Below, piece by piece: positions 1 through 4,957 of a DNA stretch of 5,676 bases (its first letter is position 1; every line of letters begins with the position of its first letter). This stretch comes from an uncultured Pseudomonadota bacterium. Lineage in GTDB: Bacteria; Pseudomonadota; Gammaproteobacteria; Burkholderiales; Usitatibacteraceae. The position numbers and the translations under genes are program-made. The notes below the pieces were generated by a model. The model saw only the letters and a list, made by a program, of their open reading frames with translations. It was not told where the DNA came from and made no database searches. The stretch lies in NCBI GenBank assembly GCA_946885905.1, contig CAMPHL010000198.1, positions 1 to 5,676 of the forward strand, given 5' to 3'.

Positions 1-2
1 CC

Positions 3-95
3 GCTTCGACGCTCGCGCTGGTCGCGTGCTCGGACAAGGACGAAAAGGCGCCGACAGCCGGGCCCCGGCGCCCCGCTTTCTTCGGGCGCCGCTGA
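3..95 (+). CDS. C-terminal part of a small predicted lipoprotein (5' end outside the window)
   Basis: The frame is open from the left edge to a TGA at 93-95 and gives 30 visible residues. They begin with the end of a hydrophobic stretch, ASTLALVAC, followed by the polar tail SDKDEKAPTAG and a basic, Pro/Arg-rich end, PAFFGRR. L-V-A-C is a good lipobox, with the Cys codon at 27-29. This suggests signal peptidase II cleavage and lipid attachment at that Cys. The residue after Cys is Ser, not Asp, which by the usual Lol sorting rule favours the outer membrane. The mature peptide would be only about 22 residues, so this would be a mini-lipoprotein like many unnamed ones in proteobacteria. The start codon is outside the window, so the length is unknown and I recognise no family. 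A GC-rich hairpin overlaps the last codons. The alternative is a chance open frame; the lipobox in the right place is the main argument against that. Confidence 0.45.
   Translation, partial: ASTLALVACSDKDEKAPTAGPRRPAFFGRR
66..91 (+). terminator. GC-rich hairpin at the end of the lipoprotein frame, possible terminator
   Basis: CGGCGCCC (66-73) and GGGCGCCG (84-91) form a perfect 8-bp stem around a 10-base, pyrimidine-rich loop. It lies just before the TGA at 93-95. No T-tract follows, so it does not meet the usual rule for a factor-independent terminator. It could instead protect the 3' end or assist Rho-dependent termination. The stem is seen directly; the role is inferred. Confidence 0.25.
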
Positions 96-460
96 CGCTT
101 AAAGGCGTCCGCGCAGGCCGTACGATCGGGAACCCGTCCGCCGCAAGGCCGAGGACTTCCGGAATTCCCTGATCGCGGCCCCATTGCGCGACCGATGAGG
201 CCATCGGCGGCGCCGCGCGGAACGACTTACCTCGGCTTGTGCTCCGCGTTCCTTTGCATTAGCGTCCTCGTGCGGACCCGACCGGTCCGTCCTCCAAGCG
301 CCACAAGAACATCGACAACGCACCAGCGCACTTCGGCAGCTCGCCACGCTTGCGGTATTCCTTTTCGGCTCGGAACCTCGACGAGGAAGCAGGCGCGTCC
401 CGGATATCGGCTTGCCCTCGCCCGCGGTGAGAGTCCAACGACTCGACAGGAGGTAAAGCA
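96..460. other. Gene-poor spacer before the secreted protein
   Basis: I see no convincing gene on either strand in these 365 bases. The open frames here give Arg- and Ser-rich peptides of low-complexity type, without a signal peptide, known motif or good ribosome binding site, and look like products of high GC. The stretch contains a short hairpin, CGGACC (273-278) and GGTCCG (284-289), with a 5-base loop and no T-tract. A promoter for the gene at 461 should lie here, but I could not find a -35/-10 pair good enough to mark. It ends with the Shine-Dalgarno sequence at 448-454. Confidence 0.5.
448..454 (+). promoter_or_regulatory. Strong ribosome binding site for the secreted protein
   Basis: AGGAGGT is complementary to the 16S rRNA 3' end over its full length and sits 6 bases before the ATG at 461. 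It is the best ribosome binding site in the window and fixes the start of the gene. Confidence 0.85.
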
Positions 461-1258
461 ATGAATCGGTTCAAGGCCCGCTTGTCCGCACTGGCGCTTG
501 CCCTCGCCTCGCCCGCCCTGCTGGTCCCCGTTGAGCCCGCATGGGCTGCGCCGATCGCCCACGAGGGGTTCACGCCTTCCTTCCCGACCTACGCCAACGG
601 CGGCACCGGCTTCGCCGGGCCCTGGAAGCCGGGCGGCTTCAACGCCTTCGCATCCGGTTATGTCCCGCGGGACCGCTCGCTGTGCCACGCGAGGCTGCGC
701 AACGAAGGCGGCAGCGTGTCCGGCGCGGCCTTCGACGCGATCAATGGCGCGGTCCGCGACCTGGCCCAGCCGATCGGCGCGGGGACGGTCTACGTGAGCT
801 TCCTCATCCAGCCGCTCGGCGCGCTGCACGACGGAGTGTTCAACGGCTTCTTCGGGTTCACCCTGAACGGCAGCCTGGGCAACGAACTGTTCATCGGCAA
901 GCCGGGCGGCGGCGCGCTCGCGCAGTATGTGCTCGAGAACCGCGGCGGTTTCGGGCAGGTGCTCTCCAACGGATCGGCCGCGACCGGCCGCACCACCCTG
1001 CTCGTCCTGAAGGCCGAGTTCCTGCCGGGCAACGACCTCTTCACCCTGTACGTCGATCCCGGCGTGGGCCGCGCGGAGCCGGCAAGCGGCGCGGTCAAGG
1101 CCGACCTGGATCTCGGGACGGTTTCTCGCATCGGGATCTATTCGACCGGCGCCTTCGCCATCGACGAGATCAGGATCGCGACCACCTATGCGGAGGTGCT
1201 GCCGCCGGGCGGCCAGGCTTCCGGCGATTCGGCGGGTTGCCTGGTCGAGCCCCGCTGA
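461..1258 (+). CDS. Secreted protein of unknown function with a lectin-like beta-rich appearance
   Basis: The protein has 265 residues. Residues 1-29 are a typical Sec signal peptide: basic MNRFKAR, a hydrophobic core, then a cleavage site after AWA (residue 29, with 30 an alternative). The mature part is rich in Gly, Ala and Phe, with alternating short beta-type stretches such as GTVYVSFLIQPLG (about 108-120) and TTLLVLKAEF (about 178-187). Near the C-terminus is AIDEIRIATTYAEVLP (about 233-248). The order 'GGTGF.G.W', 'GTVYVSF', 'LFIGK', 'LLVLK..F', 'LYVDPG', 'IDEIRI.TTYA.V' recalls secreted concanavalin A/LamG-like proteins common in planctomycetes and in PEP-CTERM proteins. That likeness is from memory and not proven. 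No PEP-CTERM anchor, transmembrane tail or other sorting motif is seen after residue 248. Two Cys remain in the mature protein (75 and 260), which could form a disulfide joining its two ends. Ligand or enzymatic activity is unknown. The start is set by AGGAGGT at 448-454. SMUG1 begins 19 bases after the stop, so the two may share a transcript. Confidence 0.85.
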   Translation: MNRFKARLSALALALASPALLVPVEPAWAAPIAHEGFTPSFPTYANGGTGFAGPWKPGGFNAFASGYVPRDRSLCHARLRNEGGSVSGAAFDAINGAVRDLAQPIGAGTVYVSFLIQPLGALHDGVFNGFFGFTLNGSLGNELFIGKPGGGALAQYVLENRGGFGQVLSNGSAATGRTTLLVLKAEFLPGNDLFTLYVDPGVGRAEPASGAVKADLDLGTVSRIGIYSTGAFAIDEIRIATTYAEVLPPGGQASGDSAGCLVEPR

Positions 1259-1277
1259 GATCCATCCGAACGGGCGC

Positions 1278-2015
1278 GTGGCCATTCCGGTTACCTCATC
1301 TGCGCAACTCCTGGTGGCCTCGGCCGCGCGCCTGCGCGACGCGACGAAGAAGCTCGCGTTCGCCCCGCCCGTCACGCACGTCTACAACCCGCTCGACTAC
1401 GCGTGGGCGGCGCACGAGGCTTACCTGCGCCGTTACGCAGCCAGCCCGAAGCGCGTGCTCTTCATGGGCATGAACCCCGGGCCCTTCGGCATGGTGCAGA
1501 CGGGCGTGCCTTTCGGCGAAGTCGAGGCCGTGCGGGATTGGCTGGGGATCCGAGCGCCGATCAAGCCGCCGCCCCACGTGCACCCGAAACGGCCCGTCAC
1601 CGGATTCGATTGCCCGCGCTCGGAGCCGAGCGGACGCCGCCTGTGGGGCCTTTTCCGCGAGCGCTTCGGCACGCCCGAGGCGTTCTTCCGCGAGCACATG
1701 GTGGCCAACTATTGCCCGCTCGCCTTCGTCGAAGCGAGCGGCCGCAACCGCACGCCCGACAAGCTGCCGCCGGCCGAGCGCGATGCGTTGTTCGCGCTCT
1801 GCGACGAGCACGCGCGCGAGACCGTGCGAGTCCTGCAGCCCGAGTGGGTGATCGGCATCGGCGGCTTCGCCGCGAAACGCGCCGAGGAGATTCTCGACGC
1901 TACGAACGTGAAGGTTGGCTGCATCCTGCATCCGAGCCCGGCGAATCCGCTCGCGAACAAGGATTGGGCGGGCACCGCGACCGCACAACTGCAGGCGCTC
2001 GGGGTGTGGCCATAG
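1278..2015 (+). CDS. SMUG1: SMUG1-type uracil-DNA glycosylase (single-strand-selective monofunctional)
   Basis: This DNA base-excision repair enzyme removes uracil (and in the family also hydroxymethyluracil, and in some bacterial members xanthine) from DNA, leaving an abasic site. Counting from the GTG at 1278 the protein has 245 residues, against 270 in human SMUG1. Motif 1, GMNPGPFGM (64-72), holds the catalytic Asn66, equal to human Asn85. GVPFGEV (76-82) holds Phe79, equal to the base-stacking Phe98. VANYCPL (142-148) holds Asn144, equal to the base-reading Asn163. Motif 2, HPSPANP (218-224), carries the catalytic-loop His218, equal to human His239. YNPLDYAW (36-43) and HPKRPV (102-107) are also family-typical, so all key residues are present. 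The frame is open from an ATG at 1188, but that start would add 30 Arg-rich residues unlike the family and overlap the upstream gene, so I chose GTG 1278. No clear Shine-Dalgarno precedes it, so translation may depend on coupling to the gene ending at 1258. The product is certain; the start is less so. Confidence 0.93.
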   Translation: MAIPVTSSAQLLVASAARLRDATKKLAFAPPVTHVYNPLDYAWAAHEAYLRRYAASPKRVLFMGMNPGPFGMVQTGVPFGEVEAVRDWLGIRAPIKPPPHVHPKRPVTGFDCPRSEPSGRRLWGLFRERFGTPEAFFREHMVANYCPLAFVEASGRNRTPDKLPPAERDALFALCDEHARETVRVLQPEWVIGIGGFAAKRAEEILDATNVKVGCILHPSPANPLANKDWAGTATAQLQALGVWP

Positions 2016-2034
2016 CCACTGGCTGACCGCAGCC

Positions 2035-2122
2035 TCATCGTGACCGCCGGTCCACGATCCACACGCCCGACAAAAGAAGCGCAAGCGAAAGCGCGACCGC
2101 CCAGGTGATGGATGGTGATCAT
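2035..2122 (-). pseudogene. Possible frameshifted remnant of a tiny one-segment membrane protein
   Basis: Right after ghrA on the - strand, GAGGT overlaps the ghrA stop and lies 9 bases before an ATG (2122-2120) that starts MITIHH. One frame over, codons from 2103 to a TGA at 2037-2035 encode WAVALSLALLLSGVWIV followed by DRRSR. That is a good single transmembrane helix with a positively charged end. Skipping one base near 2104 would join the two parts into a 28-residue protein. As the sequence stands, the hydrophobic frame has a TGA at 2121-2119 and no usable start, so it cannot be made without a frameshift. It could be a decayed gene, a sequencing error or chance. I recognise no family. Confidence 0.2.
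2037..2058. terminator. Bulged hairpin between convergent genes, weak terminator candidate
   Basis: ATCGTGACC (2037-2045) pairs with GGT-C-CACGAT (2049-2058) around the loop GCC, giving nine base pairs with one bulged C at 2052. It lies 21 bases after the SMUG1 stop and 76 bases after the ghrA stop on the other strand, so it could serve both directions. Neither strand has a T-run after the stem, so it is a poor factor-independent terminator and the role is inferred. Confidence 0.25.
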
Positions 2123-2134
2123 CGGCCGACGACC

Positions 2135-3079
2135 TCAATATCCCGCGGACCGGTCCACGTAGCCCGCGAGCTCCTGCGCCGGAGCGCCTGCTTCGAGCTG
2201 CCTCAACCCCGCGGCGATCTGCTCGGCCGCCGGGCCGTAAGGCGTGGGCGCCGCGAGGTGCGGCGTGACGGTGATCTTCGGATGGGACCAGAACGGGTGC
2301 TCGGCAGGCAAGGGCTCGACGCGGAAGACGTCGAGCGTCGCGCTCGCCAGCTGCCCATCGTCGAGCGCCGCCAACAGATCTTCATCGACGATCGTGCCGC
2401 CTCGCCCGACATTGATCACGTGCCCGCCGCGCGGCATCTTCGCGAAGGCGCGACGATCGAGCAGATCCTGCGTCTGCGGCGTGAGCGGCAGTGCGTTGAC
2501 CAGGGCATCGGTGCGCGCGAGAAAGGCGTCGAGCTCGCCCGCGCCCGCGAACGTCTCGACGCCGGCGATCCGTCGCGGCTTGCGCGACCAGCCCGCGACG
2601 GGGTAGCCGAAGCGCGCCACCGCCTCGAGGACCGCGCAGCCCATGGCGCCCAGCCCCAGCACGCCGACGCGAAGCACCTCCTCGCGCGGCCGCGATGCGT
2701 TCCAATCCCGCAACCCGTTCGGTGGCGGGGCGAAGCGATCGAGCCCTCGCGCGATGCGAGCGATGGCGAAGCACGCGTACTCCGCGATCTTCGTGGCCAT
2801 CCCGGCGTCGACCAGGCGGATGATGGGAAGCCGCTCCGGCACCACGCCGCGAGCCAGCAGCGCATCCACGCCCGCACCGAGGTTGAACACCGCGCGCAGC
2901 TGCGGCTCTGCCGCGAAGAGCTCCGCCGGCGGCATCCATGCGACGGCATAACGGGCGCCGATCGGTTGGCCGCTCCAAACCTGCACTTCGGCATCGAGCC
3001 GGGCCGCGGCAAGGGCGCGCGCTAGCGCATCGCGCCAGCGTTCGGCGGACATCGTTCCGGTGGCCAGGGTGATCTTCAC
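2135..3079 (-). CDS. ghrA: Glyoxylate/hydroxypyruvate reductase A (D-2-hydroxyacid dehydrogenase family)
   Basis: This cytosolic enzyme reduces glyoxylate to glycolate and hydroxypyruvate to D-glycerate, in the known family usually with NADPH. The protein has 314 residues, close to the 312 of E. coli GhrA, and can be aligned with it from memory along its whole length. It shows AWMPP (47-51), FNLGAGVD (65-72), the Rossmann loop GLGAMG (142-147), and WSRKP (164-168). The Arg after Ser in that last stretch suits binding the NADP phosphate. The catalytic triad is Arg226 in NVGRGG, Glu255 in VFRVEPLP and His274 in TPHLAA. The C-terminus VDRSAGY mirrors VDRARGY of E. coli. The start is a GTG at 3079-3077; an in-frame TAG at 3094-3092 rules out a longer form, and the next ATG is codon 10. 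The gene lies 46 bases downstream of the GntR gene on the same strand, so the two are probably one operon. The exact substrate could be another 2-keto acid, since the family is promiscuous. Confidence 0.93.
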   Translation of the reverse strand: MKITLATGTMSAERWRDALARALAAARLDAEVQVWSGQPIGARYAVAWMPPAELFAAEPQLRAVFNLGAGVDALLARGVVPERLPIIRLVDAGMATKIAEYACFAIARIARGLDRFAPPPNGLRDWNASRPREEVLRVGVLGLGAMGCAVLEAVARFGYPVAGWSRKPRRIAGVETFAGAGELDAFLARTDALVNALPLTPQTQDLLDRRAFAKMPRGGHVINVGRGGTIVDEDLLAALDDGQLASATLDVFRVEPLPAEHPFWSHPKITVTPHLAAPTPYGPAAEQIAAGLRQLEAGAPAQELAGYVDRSAGY

Positions 3080-3105
3080 GAGGCAAGCATCCTACCGGAG
3101 GATGC
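3076..3105 (-). promoter_or_regulatory. Hairpin and minimal ORF in front of the ghrA start
   Basis: In the - strand transcript, GCATCCT (3105-3099) pairs perfectly with AGGATGC (3093-3087) around the loop CCGGT. The right arm contains AGGA, the only Shine-Dalgarno-like sequence before the ghrA GTG. It also contains an AUG (3090-3088) that opens a four-codon frame (M-L-A-S) whose TGA (3078-3076) overlaps the GTG start as GTGA. The structure could lower ghrA translation unless ribosomes arriving from the regulator gene open it. The bases are seen; the control is inferred. Confidence 0.3.
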
Positions 3106-3125
3106 CGCAGCGGCGCCGGGCGAGC

Positions 3126-3788
3126 CTAGCCCGCAAGCAGTCCCTTCACGCGGTTGCGCTTGGTGCGGATGTGCTCGCGCAAGATCTTTCCCGCGGCGCG
3201 GGCATCGCGCGCTTCCAGCGACTTGATGATCGCCTCGTGCTCGCGCACCGCGATCTTCCACTGCGCGTCGGTGATCTGCGACATGTAGCGGATGCGCCGC
3301 ACCTGGTCGCCCAGGCTCGCGCACACGCGCGCGAGCACCGGGCTGCCCGAGGCGCGCACGATCTCGTCGTGGATCTCCTCGTTGAGCGCGAAGAAGCGCG
3401 TGCGATTGCGCGCGCGGTAGGCGGTCATCATGCGGTCGTGGAGCGTGCGGACGCGCGCGAGGGCCGCGTCGCTCATCGCGCCGCAGGCGCGCTCGGCCGC
3501 GAGCGCCTCGAGCACTTCGAGGACCTCGAACATCTGGTCGATCTCGTCGGGCGGCAGCCGCCGGACGACGGCGCCCCGTCCCGGCTGGAGCTCGAGGATG
3601 CCGCGGGCACTCAGGACCTGGAAGGCCTCTCGCAGCGGCGTGCGCGATACCCCCAGCTGCGCACAGAGCTGCCTCTCCGGAATGCGGCTTCCCGGCAGCA
3701 ACGCCCCGCTCTCGATCATCCGCTTGATGCGCGCGACGACTTCGTCCTGCAATGCGCGGCGGGCGATGGGCTCGATCGTTTCGGACAT
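3126..3788 (-). CDS. GntR-family transcriptional regulator, FadR/FCD subfamily
   Basis: This is a ligand-responsive DNA-binding protein, normally a repressor of nearby carboxylic-acid genes. It has 220 residues, usual for the subfamily. The N-terminal winged helix-turn-helix spans about 10-75, with the hallmark stretches PGSRIPERQLCAQLGVSRTP (32-51) and LREAFQVLSARGILEL (52-67). The FCD effector domain spans about 82-210, with the likely metal- or acid-binding positions Asn136 and His140 (LNEEIH), His184 (REHEAI) and His206 (REHI). Asn in the first position, where many relatives have Asp, is a common variant. The frame is open further up to 3992, but that would add an Arg-rich run through the operator. 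MSETIEPIARRAL is the usual N-terminus, so I chose the ATG at 3788-3786, although its Shine-Dalgarno is weak. The gene is divergent from the receptor gene and upstream of ghrA. The palindromes at 3839-3865 lie 50 bases before its start, consistent with autoregulation and control of both arms. The effector is unknown. Confidence 0.92.
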   Translation of the reverse strand: MSETIEPIARRALQDEVVARIKRMIESGALLPGSRIPERQLCAQLGVSRTPLREAFQVLSARGILELQPGRGAVVRRLPPDEIDQMFEVLEVLEALAAERACGAMSDAALARVRTLHDRMMTAYRARNRTRFFALNEEIHDEIVRASGSPVLARVCASLGDQVRRIRYMSQITDAQWKIAVREHEAIIKSLEARDARAAGKILREHIRTKRNRVKGLLAG

Positions 3789-3838
3789 CCGCGTAGGAAG
3801 GCTTTTCCGGTTGCTCGGGTTACGCGAGGCGCGCAGGC

Positions 3839-3865
3839 TGGTATATGGTATACCACCGGTATACC
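3839..3865. promoter_or_regulatory. Tandem palindromic operator for the GntR/FCD regulator
   Basis: Two perfect 8-base palindromes, GGTATACC at 3847-3854 and 3858-3865, are separated by ACC. Their centres are 11 bp apart, about one helical turn, so two dimers would bind the same face. The first extends to the ten-base palindrome TGGTATACCA (3846-3855). A third, degenerate copy, TGGTATATGG (3839-3848), overlaps its left side. Sites of the form TGGTATACCA are known for FCD-type GntR regulators. The adjacent regulator gene makes it the likely binder (inference). Confidence 0.8.
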
Positions 3866-3896
3866 TTAATGGCCGCCCCGTCGGGCGGAACACGAG

Positions 3897-3901
3897 AGGA
3901 G
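3897..3901 (+). promoter_or_regulatory. Ribosome binding site of the solute receptor gene
   Basis: AGGAG lies 9 bases before the ATG at 3911. It decides between this start and the upstream in-frame ATG at 3845, which lies inside the operator and has no such site. Confidence 0.75.
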
Positions 3902-3910
3902 CGAACCACC

Positions 3911-4930
3911 ATGAGCACCTTCCCCCGCCGCGCGGTTGCGCGCGCCTTCGCCGCCACGCTCGCCGCCGCCGCGCTCGCAACGATCCCTGCATCGGCGCTC
4001 GCAGCCTGGGAGCCGACCAAGCCGATCACCTTCGTCGTGACCGGCGGCGCGGGCGGCGGCGCCGACCAGATGGCGCGCTTGATCCAGGGCATCGCCGCCA
4101 AGCACAAGATCACCAGCCAGCCCTTCGTCGTCCAGATCATGAACGGCGGCGGCGGCGGCCAGGGCTTCATGGACGTGAAGGAAAGCGCCGGCGACCCGCA
4201 CAAGGTGATGATCGTGCTCGCCAACGCGCACACGGTGCCGATGTCCACGAAGCTGCCGTTCAACTGGCGCGACGTGACACCGGTGGCGCTGATGGCGCTG
4301 GACGAGTTCGTCCTGTGGGTGAACGCCAAGTCGCCCTACAGGACCTCGACGGAGCTCGTCCAGGCGATGAAGAAGGCCGCGCCCGGCGATTTCAAGTTCG
4401 GCGGCGCGGGGCGCAAGCGCGAGGACGAGCTGGTGGCCGCGCTGGTGGAGAGCAAGGCGGACGTGAAGTTCACGTTCATCCCGTACAAGGGCGGCGGCGA
4501 GATCTCCGCGCAGCTCGTGGGCGGCCACATCCAGGTCGATCCCAACAACCCGATCGAGCACGTCTCCCACTGGAAGGCGGGCCAGGTGCGGCCGCTTTGC
4601 GTGCTCAACACCAAGCGCATGCCCTTCAAGGCCACGATCGCCGACGGCAAGTCCTGGGCCGACGTGCCCACCTGCAAGGAGCAGGGCCTGGACGCCCAGT
4701 TCACCATGATCCGGGCGATCCTCATGCCCAAGGGCGTCACCGCCGAGCAGCGCGCCTACTATGAGAACGTGTTGCGCAAGGTGCGCGAGACGCCGGAGTG
4801 GAAGGAATTCATCGACCGCGGCGCCTACGACGACCACTTCCTCACCGGCGATGCGCTGGTTAAATTCCTCGAGGAGGACGAGAAGCGCTACCGCGAAATC
4901 ATGCAGAAGGCCGGCTTCCTCGCCGACTGA
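3911..4930 (+). CDS. Tripartite tricarboxylate transporter (TTT) periplasmic solute receptor, TctC/Bug family
   Basis: Receptors of this family bind a carboxylate in the periplasm and pass it to a TctA/TctB-type membrane pair, or act as sensors. The protein has 339 residues, near the family's usual 320-340. Residues 1-31 are a signal peptide ending SALA, with a basic start and an Ala-rich core. KPITFVVTGGAGGGADQMA (38-56) is the family's first ligand loop. The second, NGGGGGQGF (78-86), is unusually Gly-rich. YKGGGEISAQLVGGHIQV (192-209) and DVPTCKEQGLDAQ (251-263) are family-typical. IRAILMPKGV (267-276) with the following helices resembles TctC of Salmonella more than the average Bug receptor, from memory. 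Two Cys in the mature protein (230 and 255) could form a disulfide. The ligand cannot be told from sequence. It is the first gene of the rightward arm and is followed after 27 bases by a class II aldolase gene; no membrane subunit is visible in the window. Repression through the palindromes at 3839-3865 is likely. Confidence 0.92.
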   Translation: MSTFPRRAVARAFAATLAAAALATIPASALAAWEPTKPITFVVTGGAGGGADQMARLIQGIAAKHKITSQPFVVQIMNGGGGGQGFMDVKESAGDPHKVMIVLANAHTVPMSTKLPFNWRDVTPVALMALDEFVLWVNAKSPYRTSTELVQAMKKAAPGDFKFGGAGRKREDELVAALVESKADVKFTFIPYKGGGEISAQLVGGHIQVDPNNPIEHVSHWKAGQVRPLCVLNTKRMPFKATIADGKSWADVPTCKEQGLDAQFTMIRAILMPKGVTAEQRAYYENVLRKVRETPEWKEFIDRGAYDDHFLTGDALVKFLEEDEKRYREIMQKAGFLAD

Positions 4931-4945
4931 ACACCGCAACCGATC

Positions 4946-4950
4946 AGGAG
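4946..4950 (+). promoter_or_regulatory. Ribosome binding site of the class II aldolase gene
   Basis: AGGAG lies 7 bases before the ATG at 4958, inside the 27-base gap after the receptor stop. It fixes the start and supports co-transcription with independent translation. Confidence 0.75.
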
Positions 4951-4957
4951 AACCGCA

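Larger units (their letters stand above)
2016..2134. other. Convergent intergenic spacer
   Basis: The spacer lies between the stop of SMUG1 on the + strand and the stop of ghrA on the - strand, so transcription enters from both sides. It contains a bulged hairpin (2037-2058) and, on the - strand, a frame-disrupted hydrophobic peptide (2122-2035). Both are listed separately. Confidence 0.6.
3789..3910. promoter_or_regulatory. Divergent promoter region between regulator and receptor genes
   Basis: This 122-base spacer separates the two divergent starts and should hold both promoters. The AT-rich core (about 3839-3870) is the only clear AT-rich patch nearby and supplies several TATA-like hexamers on both strands. 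No -35 partner with proper spacing stands out, so I do not mark exact promoters. Because the palindromes fill this core, a bound regulator would be expected to block polymerase in both directions. Confidence 0.6.

Noticed and set aside
155..170. Overlapping palindromes TTCCGGAA and GGAATTCC
   Set aside because: They are short and isolated, with no regulator gene or promoter beside them; expected by chance.
231..265. Promoter for the secreted protein with TTGTGC near 237
   Set aside because: No -10 hexamer close to TATAAT lies at 16-18 bases spacing, so the match is no better than chance.
1188..1277. Longer SMUG1 starting at the ATG at 1188
   Set aside because: The added 30 residues are Arg-rich, unlike SMUG1 N-termini, overlap the upstream gene by 71 bases and lack a ribosome site.
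227..1375. 382-codon open frame on the - strand opposite the secreted protein
   Set aside because: It covers a gene with a perfect Shine-Dalgarno and signal peptide on the other strand. Its own product is low-complexity and shows no motif.
1296..2138. 280-codon open frame on the - strand opposite SMUG1
   Set aside because: SMUG1 on the + strand has every catalytic motif, whereas this frame gives an Arg/Ala-rich product with no recognisable domain.
3845..3910. Longer receptor starting at the ATG at 3845
   Set aside because: That ATG is inside the palindromic operator, has no ribosome site and would put 22 residues before a normal signal peptide.
3911..3945. Twin-arginine (Tat) signal in the receptor
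   Set aside because: FPRRAVARAF has two Arg but does not match the S-R-R-x-F-L-K pattern, and a Sec signal is normal for this family.
3789..3992. Longer GntR protein starting at 3992
   Set aside because: The extension is a run of Arg and Gly that passes through the operator and into the receptor gene. The family start MSETIEPIARR fits the ATG at 3788.
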